From contig NZ_JAMXOT010000046.1 in the NCBI RefSeq assembly GCF_024220515.1, positions 1-33,874 of the forward strand: a DNA stretch of 33,874 nt, in the 5' to 3' direction. Each line of letters begins with the position of its first letter. The first letter of the stretch is position 1. Below are positions 7,395 to 17,040 of the stretch, piece by piece. The position numbers and the translations under genes are program-made. The DNA comes from Oscillatoria sp. HE19RPO (GTDB taxonomy: Bacteria; Cyanobacteriota; Cyanobacteriia; Cyanobacteriales; Laspinemataceae). The notes under the pieces were generated by a model, which was not told the origin of the DNA, ran no database searches, and was given only the letters and a program-made list of their open reading frames with translations.

Positions 7395-10300
7395 TCATAA
7401 TAATGAGCGTCTAACCTCGGGGAAATTTTCTAGGGTTTTAGGCAGGCGTTCCCAGTCAAAGGCGGCTATCTGGGTTTGGAGAGTCGTCGCATAATCTAAG
7501 AGTGCCTGACACTGATATTCTAACCCCCAAGCGTGCAAGCGATCGCTAAACTTTCTTAAGTCACGTCGTTTCATGGTTTGAGACAATATCGGCCAGGTTG
7601 TTTCTTCTTCCAGACGGAGTTGTTCAAGTAAAACCGGCAATTTCTGTACCACTTCCCGATCCTGGGGTTGTACCGTTTCCCAAATTGGCTCACTTGAGGA
7701 AGAAAGCGTCAGGGCTTTTTCCCCTTCTTCCGGGGGTAAAATACTCTTTAACAGGGAAACCAGTTGCGATCGCATCAGGGGTTTACGCAGAAACCCCTCG
7801 CATAAGGATTGGACGAGGGCTTCATCACTGGATCGCGAAGAAGCAGTGACCACCACAATCGGTATCTGCTGGGTTTCTGGGTTGTTCTTGAGAAATTTGG
7901 CCACTTCGATCCCGTTAAACTCAGGCATCCACAAATCCAGTAAAATCAGATCCGGTTGGGAGGCGATCGCCTGTTCAATGGCTTCGCGACCATCCCGAGC
8001 AAACAGCAGTTGGTGCTTTGTTTTGCCAAAATACCCCGCAATTAACTCTAAATTCGACGGGACATCATCCACGATTAAAATCGTCCCCGGTTGGAACTGC
8101 TCTAAATTTTCATCCACAGGTGCAGACTCGATTTTTCCAATCTCCGTCCTGGCAATTTTTACCTCGGGAAAGACAAAGGTAAAGGTACTGCCGCGATGGA
8201 GTTCACTCCTTAAGTGAATCGTTCCTCCCAGCATTTCAGTGAGTCTTTTAGTAATGGCTAACCCTAACCCAGTGCCGCCATACTTCCGAGTTGTTTTACC
8301 ATCATTTTGGATAAACGCCTCAAAAATCTGCGCTTGGCGACTGGATGCTATCCCGATCCCTGTATCAGACACTGTTAACTCTAAACTCACGTGGAATGGG
8401 TCGCGGGACCTGGACAAATCAGCCGTTAAAAAAATCGTTATATTCCCCTGTTCTGTAAACTTCAGGGCATTACCCACCACATTAAAGAGGATTTGCCGCA
8501 AACGGACTTCATCAAAGACAATCCCCTCCGGCACCGAGTCGCTAATTTCAACAAATATTCCCAGACCCTTAGCTTCGGCCTTCTGCGAAAAAATCTGCTG
8601 GATATCTCGCAATAACGCTCGAATTAATACAGGCTCATAGTTTAGTTCCAGCTTCCCGGATTCAATTTTAGACAAGTCCAGAATATCGTTAATCAGTACT
8701 AACAAGGTTTGACCACTGATGGCAATCGTCTGAAGATAGGACTGCTGTTGTGGCTCATCGATCATGGTTTTGAGTAATTCGCAAAATCCTAAAATAGCAT
8801 TCATCGGGGTGCGAATTTCGTGACTCATATTGGCCAAAAACTCGCTTTTTGCTTGGTTAGCCGCTTCCGCTTTTTCCTTGGCCTGTTGCAGTTCCTTTTC
8901 GATCTGCTTGAGTTCGGTGATATCCATTTCCAGACCATCCCAAATGGTACGACCATCCTCCATCCGACGCGGCACTGACCGCACTTGAGACCACTGAATT
9001 TGACCGTCCTGGTTGTACTTCCTCATCTGCATTTCAAAGATTGTCAAATTTTGAAAAGATTCTTCCGTAAGTTGGATATTCAAAGCTTGATCTTCAGGAA
9101 CAACTCGGTTGTGCAATAAGGTCATATCCGCTAGAATTGCCTCCGGATCCAGTCCAATTAACCGTTTAATTCCCGCACTGATATAAGAAAAATGATAGCG
9201 TCCATCGGGTTCACGGACTATCTGATAAATTAGCCCTTTATCGAGGTTGTCTCCGAGGTTTCGCAGGATCATTTCCTGTTCTTGGAGGGCGAACTCAGCT
9301 TGTTTGCGATCGCTGATATCTTCGATAATGTAAGAAAATCTCGGATGAACACTGGAGATTCCAAAAATTGGACAGACACTAGCCGCTAACCATTTTTCAC
9401 CCCGAGGGGTGAGATGCTTGTACTCAAATTTAACCGGCATTCCTGTGTCTTGGGCGGCGCAGTAGTGACTCAACCAAATCTCCAGGGCCACTGGAGAAAT
9501 ACCCATCTCCGTAGCGAAGCGATTTTTCATGGCTTCGGTGGTTGTGCCAAAAAATTGGGCGCTGGCTAAATTGTCGGTCAAATGCCGAATATCATCAGGA
9601 TAGAGTTCCACAATTCCCATCAGCATGGAAGCACTATTAAAGAAGCTGCGGAGGGTAGATTCGCTCTCCTGTAACGCTTCTTCTGCCTGTTTGCGATCGG
9701 TGATATCTTCGGCAATTCCCACAAAGCGGTAGGATTCCCCAGACGGATTTTGGATGGAAAAGGACCGCGCCCGAATCCAGCGAATTTCTCCCTGGGGTTG
9801 CACGATGCGGTAGATTTCATCGAAATCGCTTCCTTCGCTAATTTGCTGCATTAACCTTTGGCGAATATGCTCGCGGTCCTCGGGGTGAACCGATTCTAAC
9901 CAATTCCGAGGATTTTGATATAAACTCTGGCAATTCATACCCCAAATTTGTTCATAAGCGGGACTGATATAAATCATCTCCCCAGATTGAGTCAGGATAA
10001 AGAAAACTTCGCGTATATTTTCAGCAAGTTGTCGGAATTTTTCTTCGCTTTCCCGTAATTCCTGCTCGGCGAGTTTAGCAGAAGTGATGTCTTGGAATGT
10101 GCCAAAGAATTCGACTCTTTCTCCGGATTCATTAAAAACGGGCTGCCCTTTGGCGAGGATATAGCGCAGAGTGCCATCGGGCAAAAGAATCCGAAATTCA
10201 TGTTTTTCGAGGAATTCTGCGGTGAACAGACCCTCAACATTCCCAGGAAAATCAGGTAAATCCTCCGGGTGAATTCGCTGTAAGAATTCGTGATAAGTGG

Positions 10301-13300
10301 GTTCGGTAGCTTCGGATTCAAATCCGAAAATCCGAAAGGTTTCTTCAGACCAGAGGACCTTTTGCGTGAGCAGATTAAAGGACCAGTTCCCCAAATGAGC
10401 GATGCGTTGCGCTTCGAGTAAGGCATTTTGACTTTGGCGGAGTTTTTCTTCGACCAATTTGCGATCGCTCACATCTAAAACAATTCCATGCCAGACGATA
10501 TCCCCATTTTCTCGCTGCTCCGGTTGCGAGTTCCCTTGGATCCATTTGATTTTTCCCGAATGGGTAATAATTCGCCATTCATGTTTAAACACGGTCAAGG
10601 TTTCCCCGGCGGCTTGAAGGACCTCAAAATATCCGGCTTTATCTTCCGGATGAATGGTCTCAATAATCGCAGCCTCTACATTTTGAAAGACTTGGGGCAA
10701 GGGAATTTCTATGATTTCTTCAATGGCCTGATTAATATATTCAAATTCTAAAGACTGATCCGGATGTTGAACGAGGGAATAAATATTTCCTGGTACAGCT
10801 CTAGCCAGATTTTGCAGCCGATTTAACGTAATTTTTAAGATTTCTTCAGACTGCTTGCGATCGGTCATATCAATGGACATTCCGATCATGCGATTGGAGA
10901 TTCCGGTCCCATCAGGGACAACCTGAGCATGGACCTGAATCCAGCGCCATCCCAGCTCACTGAGGGGAAAACAAATTCGATATTCTGTTTTAAACCCTCC
11001 CCCATAGCGAATTGCTTCTTCATGTAAACCCTGCAATTCTTCTCGATCTTCGGGATGCACAAGAGCGAGGTATTCTGGGTAGGACATCACTTGAGGAACT
11101 GAATCAAAGGTTGTGGTCGAGAAGACGATCTGATGGGTTTTGAGGTCTCGTTCCCAAGCAATGGTATTGGAAACTTCTAAAGCTAACCGTAAGCGCGATT
11201 CACTGTCTCGGAAAGCCGCTTGAGCGGCTTGGCTTTCCTGATAGAGATTCGCTTGATGAATGGCAATCCCCAAGGGGTCCACGACTCGACGAACCAGTTC
11301 GATTTCTTCTTCGTGCCAAGGGAGGTATTTTGGACTCCATAAACTCAGGGAACCCCAGATCGTGCCGTTCACGGCGAGGGGAACTAATAACCAAGCTCCT
11401 TGGCGATCGCGCGCCAATTCTTCATTAATCGGGTCGTCAATGGTACTGGTATCCACCACCACCACTTGCAGTTGCTTGAGTTGTGCAGCAAAGGGATTAC
11501 CTTCATCGGGGATATCTTCCGCGACGTCTTCGGGTAATTCCGACTCGGGATTATAGGAATATAAATGAGTCCAAACCCCCTGTTCGGGGAGATAACGGAC
11601 GATGGAAGCACGCTCAAAGTCCACCAGTTTGGCAATCCCCGTGGTGGCAGTGGAGAAGATTGTGCTTAAATCAAGGGATTGATGGATAGCTTGAATCACC
11701 TGGTTTAAGACTTGTTCTTGCTGAGTTTTGCGCCCTAGGGCCTGTTCAGCTTGTTTGCGGGTGCTGATATCCGTCACCATTGCCAAACTTCCTACATACT
11801 CTCCCGCTTCATTAAAAATTGGCGTTGCCGAGAGCAGGGTCCAAAGGGGTGAGCCATTTTTGCCATAAAAGAGGAAGTCATGCTGTTCGACGATTCCTTG
11901 TCTACGCCGTTCTAATTTTTCTCGGGCCTCTTGTTTTCCGGCTTCATCCATAAAATAAAGGAGGGATTTTCCCAGCATTTCTTCTGGGGTATATCCAAGG
12001 AGTTCAGCCATTTTGGGATTGACAAAATTCGTACAATCTTGGGCATCAATGCTCCAAATTCCCTCATTGGCTGTTTCTACGATGCGGCGATATTGTTCTT
12101 CCCTCTGTTTGAGGGCCGCTTCCGCCTGCTTGCGCTCGCTAATATCCACAGTGACCTGGGTCACAAACCAGCAGTTTTCCTGGGGTTCAAATCGGGAGGT
12201 ATATCGGGCCGATAAGTAGCGAAGGCTCCCGGATTTAGACTGGAATCGATACTCAAAACTGCTGGTTTTTTCTTGAAAAATCTGCTCAAATAAAGGTAAA
12301 ATAACGTTCTCGATATCCTCCGGGACGATGCGACCCATCCAAATAGATTTATCCTGCAAAAAGTCCTGGGGAGTATAGCCAAAGACAATTTCACATCCGG
12401 CAGATAAATAATCTATTGTCCACTCTTGATTACTCAAGATTTTAATTCGCACGATCGCGGCGATCGAGCTATTGAGAATATCATTTAACTTTTGTTCGGA
12501 GGCAGTGAGTGCCAGTTCCAGCGCTTTGCGATCGGTGATATCTTCAGCAAACCCGATGAATCGTTCCGGGTTACCGGCTGCTTCCTGCAAGAGGTTAATT
12601 TGAGCAAAAATCCAGCGAATTTCCCCATCCGGTCGCCGGATCCGATATTCTCTTTGTACCGGCTTCCCGGTAAGTTGTTCAGCGACAGAGGCTTCCACCA
12701 AAGCGCGGTCTTCTGGGTAAATTGATTCCTGCCAGGAGTTAGAATCTTGATACAAACTTTCACAACTTAGTCCCCAGATTTCTTCGTAAGCGGGACTAAC
12801 ATACATAAACTCTCCCGTGGTGGCCGATCGCACAAAAAACACCTGTCCAATCTTCTGGACAATCTCCCGAAACCGTTCTTCACTCTCGCGCAACGCTGTT
12901 TCAATGGCTTTGCGTTCACCAATGTCTTTCAAAATAGAAAGAATCACCGGCTCTCCATCCAGTTGAATGACTTCACAAGAAACCAGCGCAATTTTAATCT
13001 CTCCGGATTTGGCCCGCCAGTGCAATTCCTGATTTTTAACCACCCCAGTTTCCCTAAGTTGTTGCCGGATGATATCCGCTTGTTCCTGGTCAACAACCAG
13101 ATTAATATCTTTCGAGGTATGATTGATAATTTCATCATATCCATACCCCGATAATTCTAAAAAAGCATTATTAACATCCAGCAAGTGTCTACTGTGGACA
13201 TGAGTAAGGAGAATCATATCGGGACTGCGACGAAAAATCGTAGCATATCGAGCTTCAGACTCGCGCAAATTAGTCTGGAGACGTGCAAAGGCATCCCGCA

Positions 13301-14573
13301 ATTGTGCGGACATTTGATTGAACGATCGCGCCATCTCCGCCAGTTCCTGAATGGGCAAATTTTCATCCAGATTTCGCTGCAAATCCCCGTGCGCTAAAGT
13401 CGCAGCAGTTTGGCTGAGGATCACAATCGGACGAGCAATCCACTGCGTCACCCAGGTCCCCAGAGCCACAGCTATCATGATGGCGAAGACTCCCAACCCC
13501 ATGCTCTGTTTAAAGGATTCATTCAACGGTCCCATTAAATCCGCTTCCGGGAGCACCGTGACAATCCGCCAATTCAGGCTATTCTCTCCATTTTGACCAT
13601 TTTGATAGGGCTGGCTATGGGCAAAATAATGTTGACCTTGCTCCCTAAAATCCCACTGATCGAGGCTCTGTTTTTGACTCCGATTCGACAGTTTTGAAAG
13701 CAAATAGTCCCAATTTGAGCGCAGAAAATGAGGAAAACTGTCCCGGTCTTCTTTCCACTGAATCAGGGTCGGGACACGGTGAAATAAAGGGGATTCCCCC
13801 GTAGAACTCGCAATTAAGTTTCCATCCGGTTCCAGGATTAAAATAAACCCAGACTCCCCTAACTTAATTTGTTTTAAAAACTGATTGACCTGGCTCAGAG
13901 GTAAATTAATCCCAAAAACTCCGGTCAGGGTTTGAGTAACAGGGTCCCTAATCGGCCAACTCGCATTAATCGCAAACTCTTGGCTATTCCAAAGTTGAAA
14001 GGGAGAAGTCCAAATCGGTCCTTGCTGCTGTTTAGCCGCCAGATACCAGGGACGTTCTCGAATATCCCAATCCGACGAGATCACTTCCCGTTGTAGCGGT
14101 TCTAAGCTCCGTTGACCGTTAGCATCAATCTCGTATTCATCAAAAGTCTGAATCGGGGAATGATTCATCACCCCTAGGGTCGTCTTCCCCTCCAAATTAC
14201 GAGCAATTCTGAGTTCCCCTTGTTCATTAGCATACAGAATAGAGGGAATCTGATTGAAGCTGGAAATTTCCCAGATGAGCTGGCGTTCTATCTCCTCTAA
14301 ATTATCGGGGTTGAGGCGCTCAAACGCAACTGCATTCACATTACTGCGATTAATCTGTTCGGCTAGAGCGAAATAGTTATCCAAGTACAAATCCACCCTA
14401 GCCCCCGCTTTCGTCATTAACTCGTGGGCCATCAGACGGGTTGCCTCATGAGTGCGATGCAAAAACAGCGAATTGGTCAGTCCGACGGTCAAAACTAAGA
14501 GGAGGACAAGGGGCACATTTAATACAAGTTGCAGGGGAATTTTTAGTTTAAATCTGGAAAAAATAGCTCCCAT
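7395..14573 (-). CDS. giant membrane hybrid histidine kinase: dCache-HAMP-PAS(x4)-GAF-PAS(x6)-HK-REC
   Basis: A 2392-residue sensor. TM1 is about 17-38, a periplasmic dCache-like ligand domain 45-345, TM2 357-379 and HAMP 380-431. PAS/PAC units then follow at about 437, 562, 690 and 822, a GAF at 947-1121, and PAS units at 1122, 1247, 1379, 1507, 1635 and 1764. HisKA has H1918 in NMSHEIRTP. The HATPase (to about 2137) has VVGNALKF, DTGIGI and GTGLGL. A receiver follows at 2163-2278 (DD 2168-2169, D2213, K2264). Residues 2290-2392 are helical and HPt-like, with SDRLHAW, but not a clear HPt signature. The GAF lacks the bilin-binding Cys, so no chromophore is expected there. It probably integrates an extracellular ligand with several cytoplasmic signals. 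Units 2 and 8 look like internal duplicates. It is read toward the smaller hybrid kinase. Confidence 0.95.
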   Translation of the reverse strand: MGAIFSRFKLKIPLQLVLNVPLVLLLVLTVGLTNSLFLHRTHEATRLMAHELMTKAGARVDLYLDNYFALAEQINRSNVNAVAFERLNPDNLEEIERQLIWEISSFNQIPSILYANEQGELRIARNLEGKTTLGVMNHSPIQTFDEYEIDANGQRSLEPLQREVISSDWDIRERPWYLAAKQQQGPIWTSPFQLWNSQEFAINASWPIRDPVTQTLTGVFGINLPLSQVNQFLKQIKLGESGFILILEPDGNLIASSTGESPLFHRVPTLIQWKEDRDSFPHFLRSNWDYLLSKLSNRSQKQSLDQWDFREQGQHYFAHSQPYQNGQNGENSLNWRIVTVLPEADLMGPLNESFKQSMGLGVFAIMIAVALGTWVTQWIARPIVILSQTAATLAHGDLQRNLDENLPIQELAEMARSFNQMSAQLRDAFARLQTNLRESEARYATIFRRSPDMILLTHVHSRHLLDVNNAFLELSGYGYDEIINHTSKDINLVVDQEQADIIRQQLRETGVVKNQELHWRAKSGEIKIALVSCEVIQLDGEPVILSILKDIGERKAIETALRESEERFREIVQKIGQVFFVRSATTGEFMYVSPAYEEIWGLSCESLYQDSNSWQESIYPEDRALVEASVAEQLTGKPVQREYRIRRPDGEIRWIFAQINLLQEAAGNPERFIGFAEDITDRKALELALTASEQKLNDILNSSIAAIVRIKILSNQEWTIDYLSAGCEIVFGYTPQDFLQDKSIWMGRIVPEDIENVILPLFEQIFQEKTSSFEYRFQSKSGSLRYLSARYTSRFEPQENCWFVTQVTVDISERKQAEAALKQREEQYRRIVETANEGIWSIDAQDCTNFVNPKMAELLGYTPEEMLGKSLLYFMDEAGKQEAREKLERRRQGIVEQHDFLFYGKNGSPLWTLLSATPIFNEAGEYVGSLAMVTDISTRKQAEQALGRKTQQEQVLNQVIQAIHQSLDLSTIFSTATTGIAKLVDFERASIVRYLPEQGVWTHLYSYNPESELPEDVAEDIPDEGNPFAAQLKQLQVVVVDTSTIDDPINEELARDRQGAWLLVPLAVNGTIWGSLSLWSPKYLPWHEEEIELVRRVVDPLGIAIHQANLYQESQAAQAAFRDSESRLRLALEVSNTIAWERDLKTHQIVFSTTTFDSVPQVMSYPEYLALVHPEDREELQGLHEEAIRYGGGFKTEYRICFPLSELGWRWIQVHAQVVPDGTGISNRMIGMSIDMTDRKQSEEILKITLNRLQNLARAVPGNIYSLVQHPDQSLEFEYINQAIEEIIEIPLPQVFQNVEAAIIETIHPEDKAGYFEVLQAAGETLTVFKHEWRIITHSGKIKWIQGNSQPEQRENGDIVWHGIVLDVSDRKLVEEKLRQSQNALLEAQRIAHLGNWSFNLLTQKVLWSEETFRIFGFESEATEPTYHEFLQRIHPEDLPDFPGNVEGLFTAEFLEKHEFRILLPDGTLRYILAKGQPVFNESGERVEFFGTFQDITSAKLAEQELRESEEKFRQLAENIREVFFILTQSGEMIYISPAYEQIWGMNCQSLYQNPRNWLESVHPEDREHIRQRLMQQISEGSDFDEIYRIVQPQGEIRWIRARSFSIQNPSGESYRFVGIAEDITDRKQAEEALQESESTLRSFFNSASMLMGIVELYPDDIRHLTDNLASAQFFGTTTEAMKNRFATEMGISPVALEIWLSHYCAAQDTGMPVKFEYKHLTPRGEKWLAASVCPIFGISSVHPRFSYIIEDISDRKQAEFALQEQEMILRNLGDNLDKGLIYQIVREPDGRYHFSYISAGIKRLIGLDPEAILADMTLLHNRVVPEDQALNIQLTEESFQNLTIFEMQMRKYNQDGQIQWSQVRSVPRRMEDGRTIWDGLEMDITELKQIEKELQQAKEKAEAANQAKSEFLANMSHEIRTPMNAILGFCELLKTMIDEPQQQSYLQTIAISGQTLLVLINDILDLSKIESGKLELNYEPVLIRALLRDIQQIFSQKAEAKGLGIFVEISDSVPEGIVFDEVRLRQILFNVVGNALKFTEQGNITIFLTADLSRSRDPFHVSLELTVSDTGIGIASSRQAQIFEAFIQNDGKTTRKYGGTGLGLAITKRLTEMLGGTIHLRSELHRGSTFTFVFPEVKIARTEIGKIESAPVDENLEQFQPGTILIVDDVPSNLELIAGYFGKTKHQLLFARDGREAIEQAIASQPDLILLDLWMPEFNGIEVAKFLKNNPETQQIPIVVVTASSRSSDEALVQSLCEGFLRKPLMRSQLVSLLKSILPPEEGEKALTLSSSSEPIWETVQPQDREVVQKLPVLLEQLRLEEETTWPILSQTMKRRDLRKFSDRLHAWGLEYQCQALLDYATTLQTQIAAFDWERLPKTLENFPEVRRSLL

Positions 14574-14943
14574 AGCCAGTTATCCAACGGTAAAAAACTC
14601 AATCAGAACCCTGAAAAACTCATGTTTGGCCGCCGATCAATTTATTGATTTTTCTGTCTCGGCTTCTTCTAGAAATCATCCCTGTATTGATGAGCGCTTC
14701 GACCCTGAATTGACTGGAAAGTGGCCCAATTCAACCGAGTGAGTTTGACCGAATGTCCCTTGAACCGTTCATCGGGATGAACTGATGGCGCAACATGAAC
14801 CCGGAGCTGGGGGGTTTTTCTCTGACCCCCCAAAACTCCCGATTTTGGTTCTACTTCTGTCCTGTAGTTTACCCGATTTTTATTCAGGGTTGTCTAAAAT
14901 CGCCTAAAATAGTGAATTAATACCGTGATATAGGAGTCTAAAC
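14574..14943. other. divergent intergenic region with a GC-rich hairpin
   Basis: This 370-bp spacer separates the giant kinase (leftward) from the 53-residue protein (rightward), so it should hold both promoters; I could not fix either one. A hairpin pairs GGGGGGT (14809-14815) with ACCCCCC (14825-14831), reinforced by GGAG (14803-14806) and CTCC (14836-14839). No T tract follows on either strand. No convincing gene lies in the spacer. Confidence 0.6.
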
Positions 14944-15105
14944 GTGCCTAAAGAGCCAGATAAGGATACCCAAACTCAAAACGTTCAGGATAGCACAAAC
15001 CCGGGCAGCCAAATCACTAAATTAGCCTCGGGTCCTCATGGTCGTCCGATCGCCGCCAATAATAACCCCGCGAAGGAATCGGAGTTAATGGGTTATCTGG
15101 ATTAA
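14944..15105 (+). CDS. small cyanobacterial protein of the LMGYLD-ending type (53 aa)
   Basis: A GTG-initiated 53-codon frame with a good Shine-Dalgarno, AGGAG at 14932-14936, seven bases before the start. The product is hydrophilic, rich in D, N, P and Q, with no signal peptide. Its second half reads HGRPIAANN followed by ESELMGYLD at the C-terminus. From memory, cyanobacteria encode many small proteins with repeated (N/H)GRP(I/V)A motifs and a terminal LMG(Y/F)(L/I)D; their function is unknown. This looks like a short member with one GRPIA motif. It is transcribed away from the giant kinase. GTG as start is favoured because no in-frame ATG exists before codon 49. Confidence 0.7.
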   Translation: MPKEPDKDTQTQNVQDSTNPGSQITKLASGPHGRPIAANNNPAKESELMGYLD

Positions 15106-15295
15106 GGGATTACAAACGCTGCGGAAGCGGTCAGTCGATGGCCATCATTCACCTTGTCGCTGAAATGAGCGCGCCACCACCCCTATCTTTTCCCGCTCTG
15201 ATTGGGGTGGAAACGGGCGCTTCAGTCCGGTTATTTTGGGACTGGGGATTATGCTATCTGGGTGATTCCGTAAAGTGCCTAAACGAGGCTTGATC

Positions 15296-15937
15296 TCAAG
15301 CTCTAAAGGGTTGAATCGCAAAATCTCCCAGGGTCACGGTATAGCTAGAACGCACTTGGGCGATCGCAAACTTAATAATCACCTCACAAGCGACTGCCAC
15401 GGTGAGGGTGACTAAATTTCTCGCCAACGGATAATCGCAAATATCATCCTGAACCGGGGAAGGAATCCGATACAGTTCGTTCCAAATGATTTCTGCATAA
15501 TCCGTCGCCAGTCCTACATGAAGACAGGGGATTTCCTGAGTGGCGCACCAATCTGCCACGGCTTTTCGAGACCCACTATTGTCAAAGGTATCAATCACTA
15601 AGTCGGTTTGATTTCCGATGAGTTTATGGGCATTTTCCGCCGTCAATTCTTTAGTTTGAATATCAAGTTTAATCCCCACTGCCCGATAGAGACTGTTGGC
15701 TAAAATCTTGGCTTTAAATGCGCCAATATCGGAACGATAGTACGGCTGAGTGGACAGATTGCGCTCCTCAATGCGATCGCGATCGATCACTGTGAGCCGT
15801 TGGCAGCCACTGCGGGCTAAACTTTCCGTCAGATTCGCCCCCAAAGCACCCGCCCCACAAATCGTCACCGGAAATCCTTGAAGTTTCCCCATGACTTCCG
15901 GTGTTCGATACAGTTGTTCATGAAAATAAATTGACAT
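15296..15937 (-). CDS. ThiF/MoeB/E1-like adenylyltransferase
   Basis: A 213-residue E1-superfamily enzyme, which typically adenylates the C-terminal glycine of a ubiquitin-like or sulfur-carrier protein. The Rossmann nucleotide motif is CGAGALG (27-33), followed by IDRDRIEERNLSTQ (51-64), AFKAK (73-77) and DTFDNSGSR (116-124). The usual NLxRQ arginine is Thr here. The two CxxC zinc pairs of MoeB and ThiF are absent; C167 is the most obvious Cys after the adenylation core. No ThiS, MoaD or ubiquitin-like partner gene is visible nearby. The frame stays open upstream to a TTG at 16060, but those 41 codons run through a dispersed repeat (about 15987-16042), so I start at ATG 15937. It is the last gene of a co-oriented block with the unknown 284-residue protein, KptA and an AAA+ ATPase. 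Confidence 0.85.
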   Translation of the reverse strand: MSIYFHEQLYRTPEVMGKLQGFPVTICGAGALGANLTESLARSGCQRLTVIDRDRIEERNLSTQPYYRSDIGAFKAKILANSLYRAVGIKLDIQTKELTAENAHKLIGNQTDLVIDTFDNSGSRKAVADWCATQEIPCLHVGLATDYAEIIWNELYRIPSPVQDDICDYPLARNLVTLTVAVACEVIIKFAIAQVRSSYTVTLGDFAIQPFRA

Positions 15938-15986
15938 TTTTTTGGGTAATGTTTCAAAAAACAGTTGATACGGAATAGAAAAAATC

Positions 15987-16042
15987 CACACCCTCAAGGG
16001 TGGGGCTACAGGGACGAAGCCCGCCTGCGCGGGCTGAAGAGG
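15987..16042. repeat. dispersed hairpin repeat, family B, copy 1
   Basis: It contains ACCCTCAAGGGT (a small stem), a GGGGCTACAGG linker and AGCCCGC CTGC GCGGGCT (16018-16035, 7-bp stem). A related copy with different but still pairing bases lies at 33768-33823. This copy sits directly upstream of, and in frame with, the ThiF-like gene. Confidence 0.8.
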
Positions 16043-16081
16043 AAAGTCGGTCTTTGACAACTGGATTTGGTAGGAGTAAAC

Positions 16082-16936
16082 TTAATCAAAGCCTTCATCT
16101 CGATTTTCAATCACCCCAATTAGGGATTGTAAATCAAAATCGCGGTCCCTTCCGCTCAAACAAATCCCGGAACTGAATACAGTTAAATCCTGTTTATAAA
16201 TTGCGGAAGTATGTTGTTCTCCGTTCCGGGTAGTCCAGTGAACAGTCCAATACTCATCTCCATTTTCCTGAAAACTTTGTAACTCACCTCCGCCCATTTT
16301 TAACGCGGCTTGCAACCGTTTTTCATCCTGGTAATGCTGCCAATTGGGATTAAATTCGGCCATTTTTCCGCAGACTTGTTCATAAACCGTTCGCATTTCT
16401 GGCGTCAGTCCTTTAAAACTCAAGTCTTTGGGCTGAGTTAAGCGCTTTAACTCGGTTTTAAGCTGTTCTGTGGGCATGGGGTCGGCACGGCGATCGCCAG
16501 ATTCAAACCAGCCATTTTTGCCATCCCAACGCACGACTACGGGGTCAAACTTTCCCCCTTCTCCCACCAAATGGACCACCACAGGTTTCACCGTTCCCGT
16601 ACGCTGACGCCAATCTGATTCATTCATGGGATAAGCCAACCAAGTTTGACCCTGCAACGGATAAGCTAACCACAACCGAGCTTGGGGAAATTGCTCCAAA
16701 TATTCGGCAATTTGTATGAACTCTGCGGGTTCGATTAGCTGGGCTTTTCCCGGCGTATTTGCCTCAAAAATTCCCCACCCTTCAAACCCTCTAGGTTCAA
16801 TTTCAAAGGTGTAAATGATTCCCGCCATTCGTAGTCGAACTCGTCCCCCTTGCACCGCTGGGGCGAGAAACTGTTTCCCCTGCAAATCAGCCTCTTGAAT
16901 CGCCAATTGTTTGAGCAAGTTACGAATATTTTTCAT
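16082..16936 (-). CDS. uncharacterised protein (284 aa) upstream of the ThiF-like gene
   Basis: I do not recognise a characterised domain. The protein is soluble, with no signal peptide or membrane segment. Residues 1-105 look alpha/beta with repeated aromatic and Gly content (EPRGFEGWGIFE, RLWLAYPLQGQTWLAYP). The middle (about 150-230) is charged and helical. The C-terminus has SSGICLSGRDRDFDLQSLIG, which reads like a conserved family signature because of its invariant-looking Gly, Cys and Asp. It precedes the ThiF-like gene by 144 bp on the same strand, counting from the ATG chosen there. An accessory or substrate-binding role with the E1-like enzyme is possible but is only a guess from position. 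The ATG is preceded by AGGAGAAAAGCCT on the minus strand, a usable Shine-Dalgarno. Confidence 0.8.
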   Translation of the reverse strand: MKNIRNLLKQLAIQEADLQGKQFLAPAVQGGRVRLRMAGIIYTFEIEPRGFEGWGIFEANTPGKAQLIEPAEFIQIAEYLEQFPQARLWLAYPLQGQTWLAYPMNESDWRQRTGTVKPVVVHLVGEGGKFDPVVVRWDGKNGWFESGDRRADPMPTEQLKTELKRLTQPKDLSFKGLTPEMRTVYEQVCGKMAEFNPNWQHYQDEKRLQAALKMGGGELQSFQENGDEYWTVHWTTRNGEQHTSAIYKQDLTVFSSGICLSGRDRDFDLQSLIGVIENRDEGFD

Positions 16937-17040
16937 AGGCTTTTCTCCTGAAACGATTTTCCTAATTTATCCAGAATTTTTGTGGGTTTAAGGAAGGAAT
17001 AGAAAGCGAGACGGTCCCACTCTTTTATCTAGTTTTTGGG

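Noticed and set aside
14803-14839. GC-rich hairpin considered as a terminator
   Set aside because: No T tract follows on either strand and both flanking genes are divergent.
15938-16060. 41-codon TTG-started extension of the ThiF-like gene
   Set aside because: It reads through a dispersed hairpin repeat and starts at TTG; the E1 fold begins after ATG 15937.
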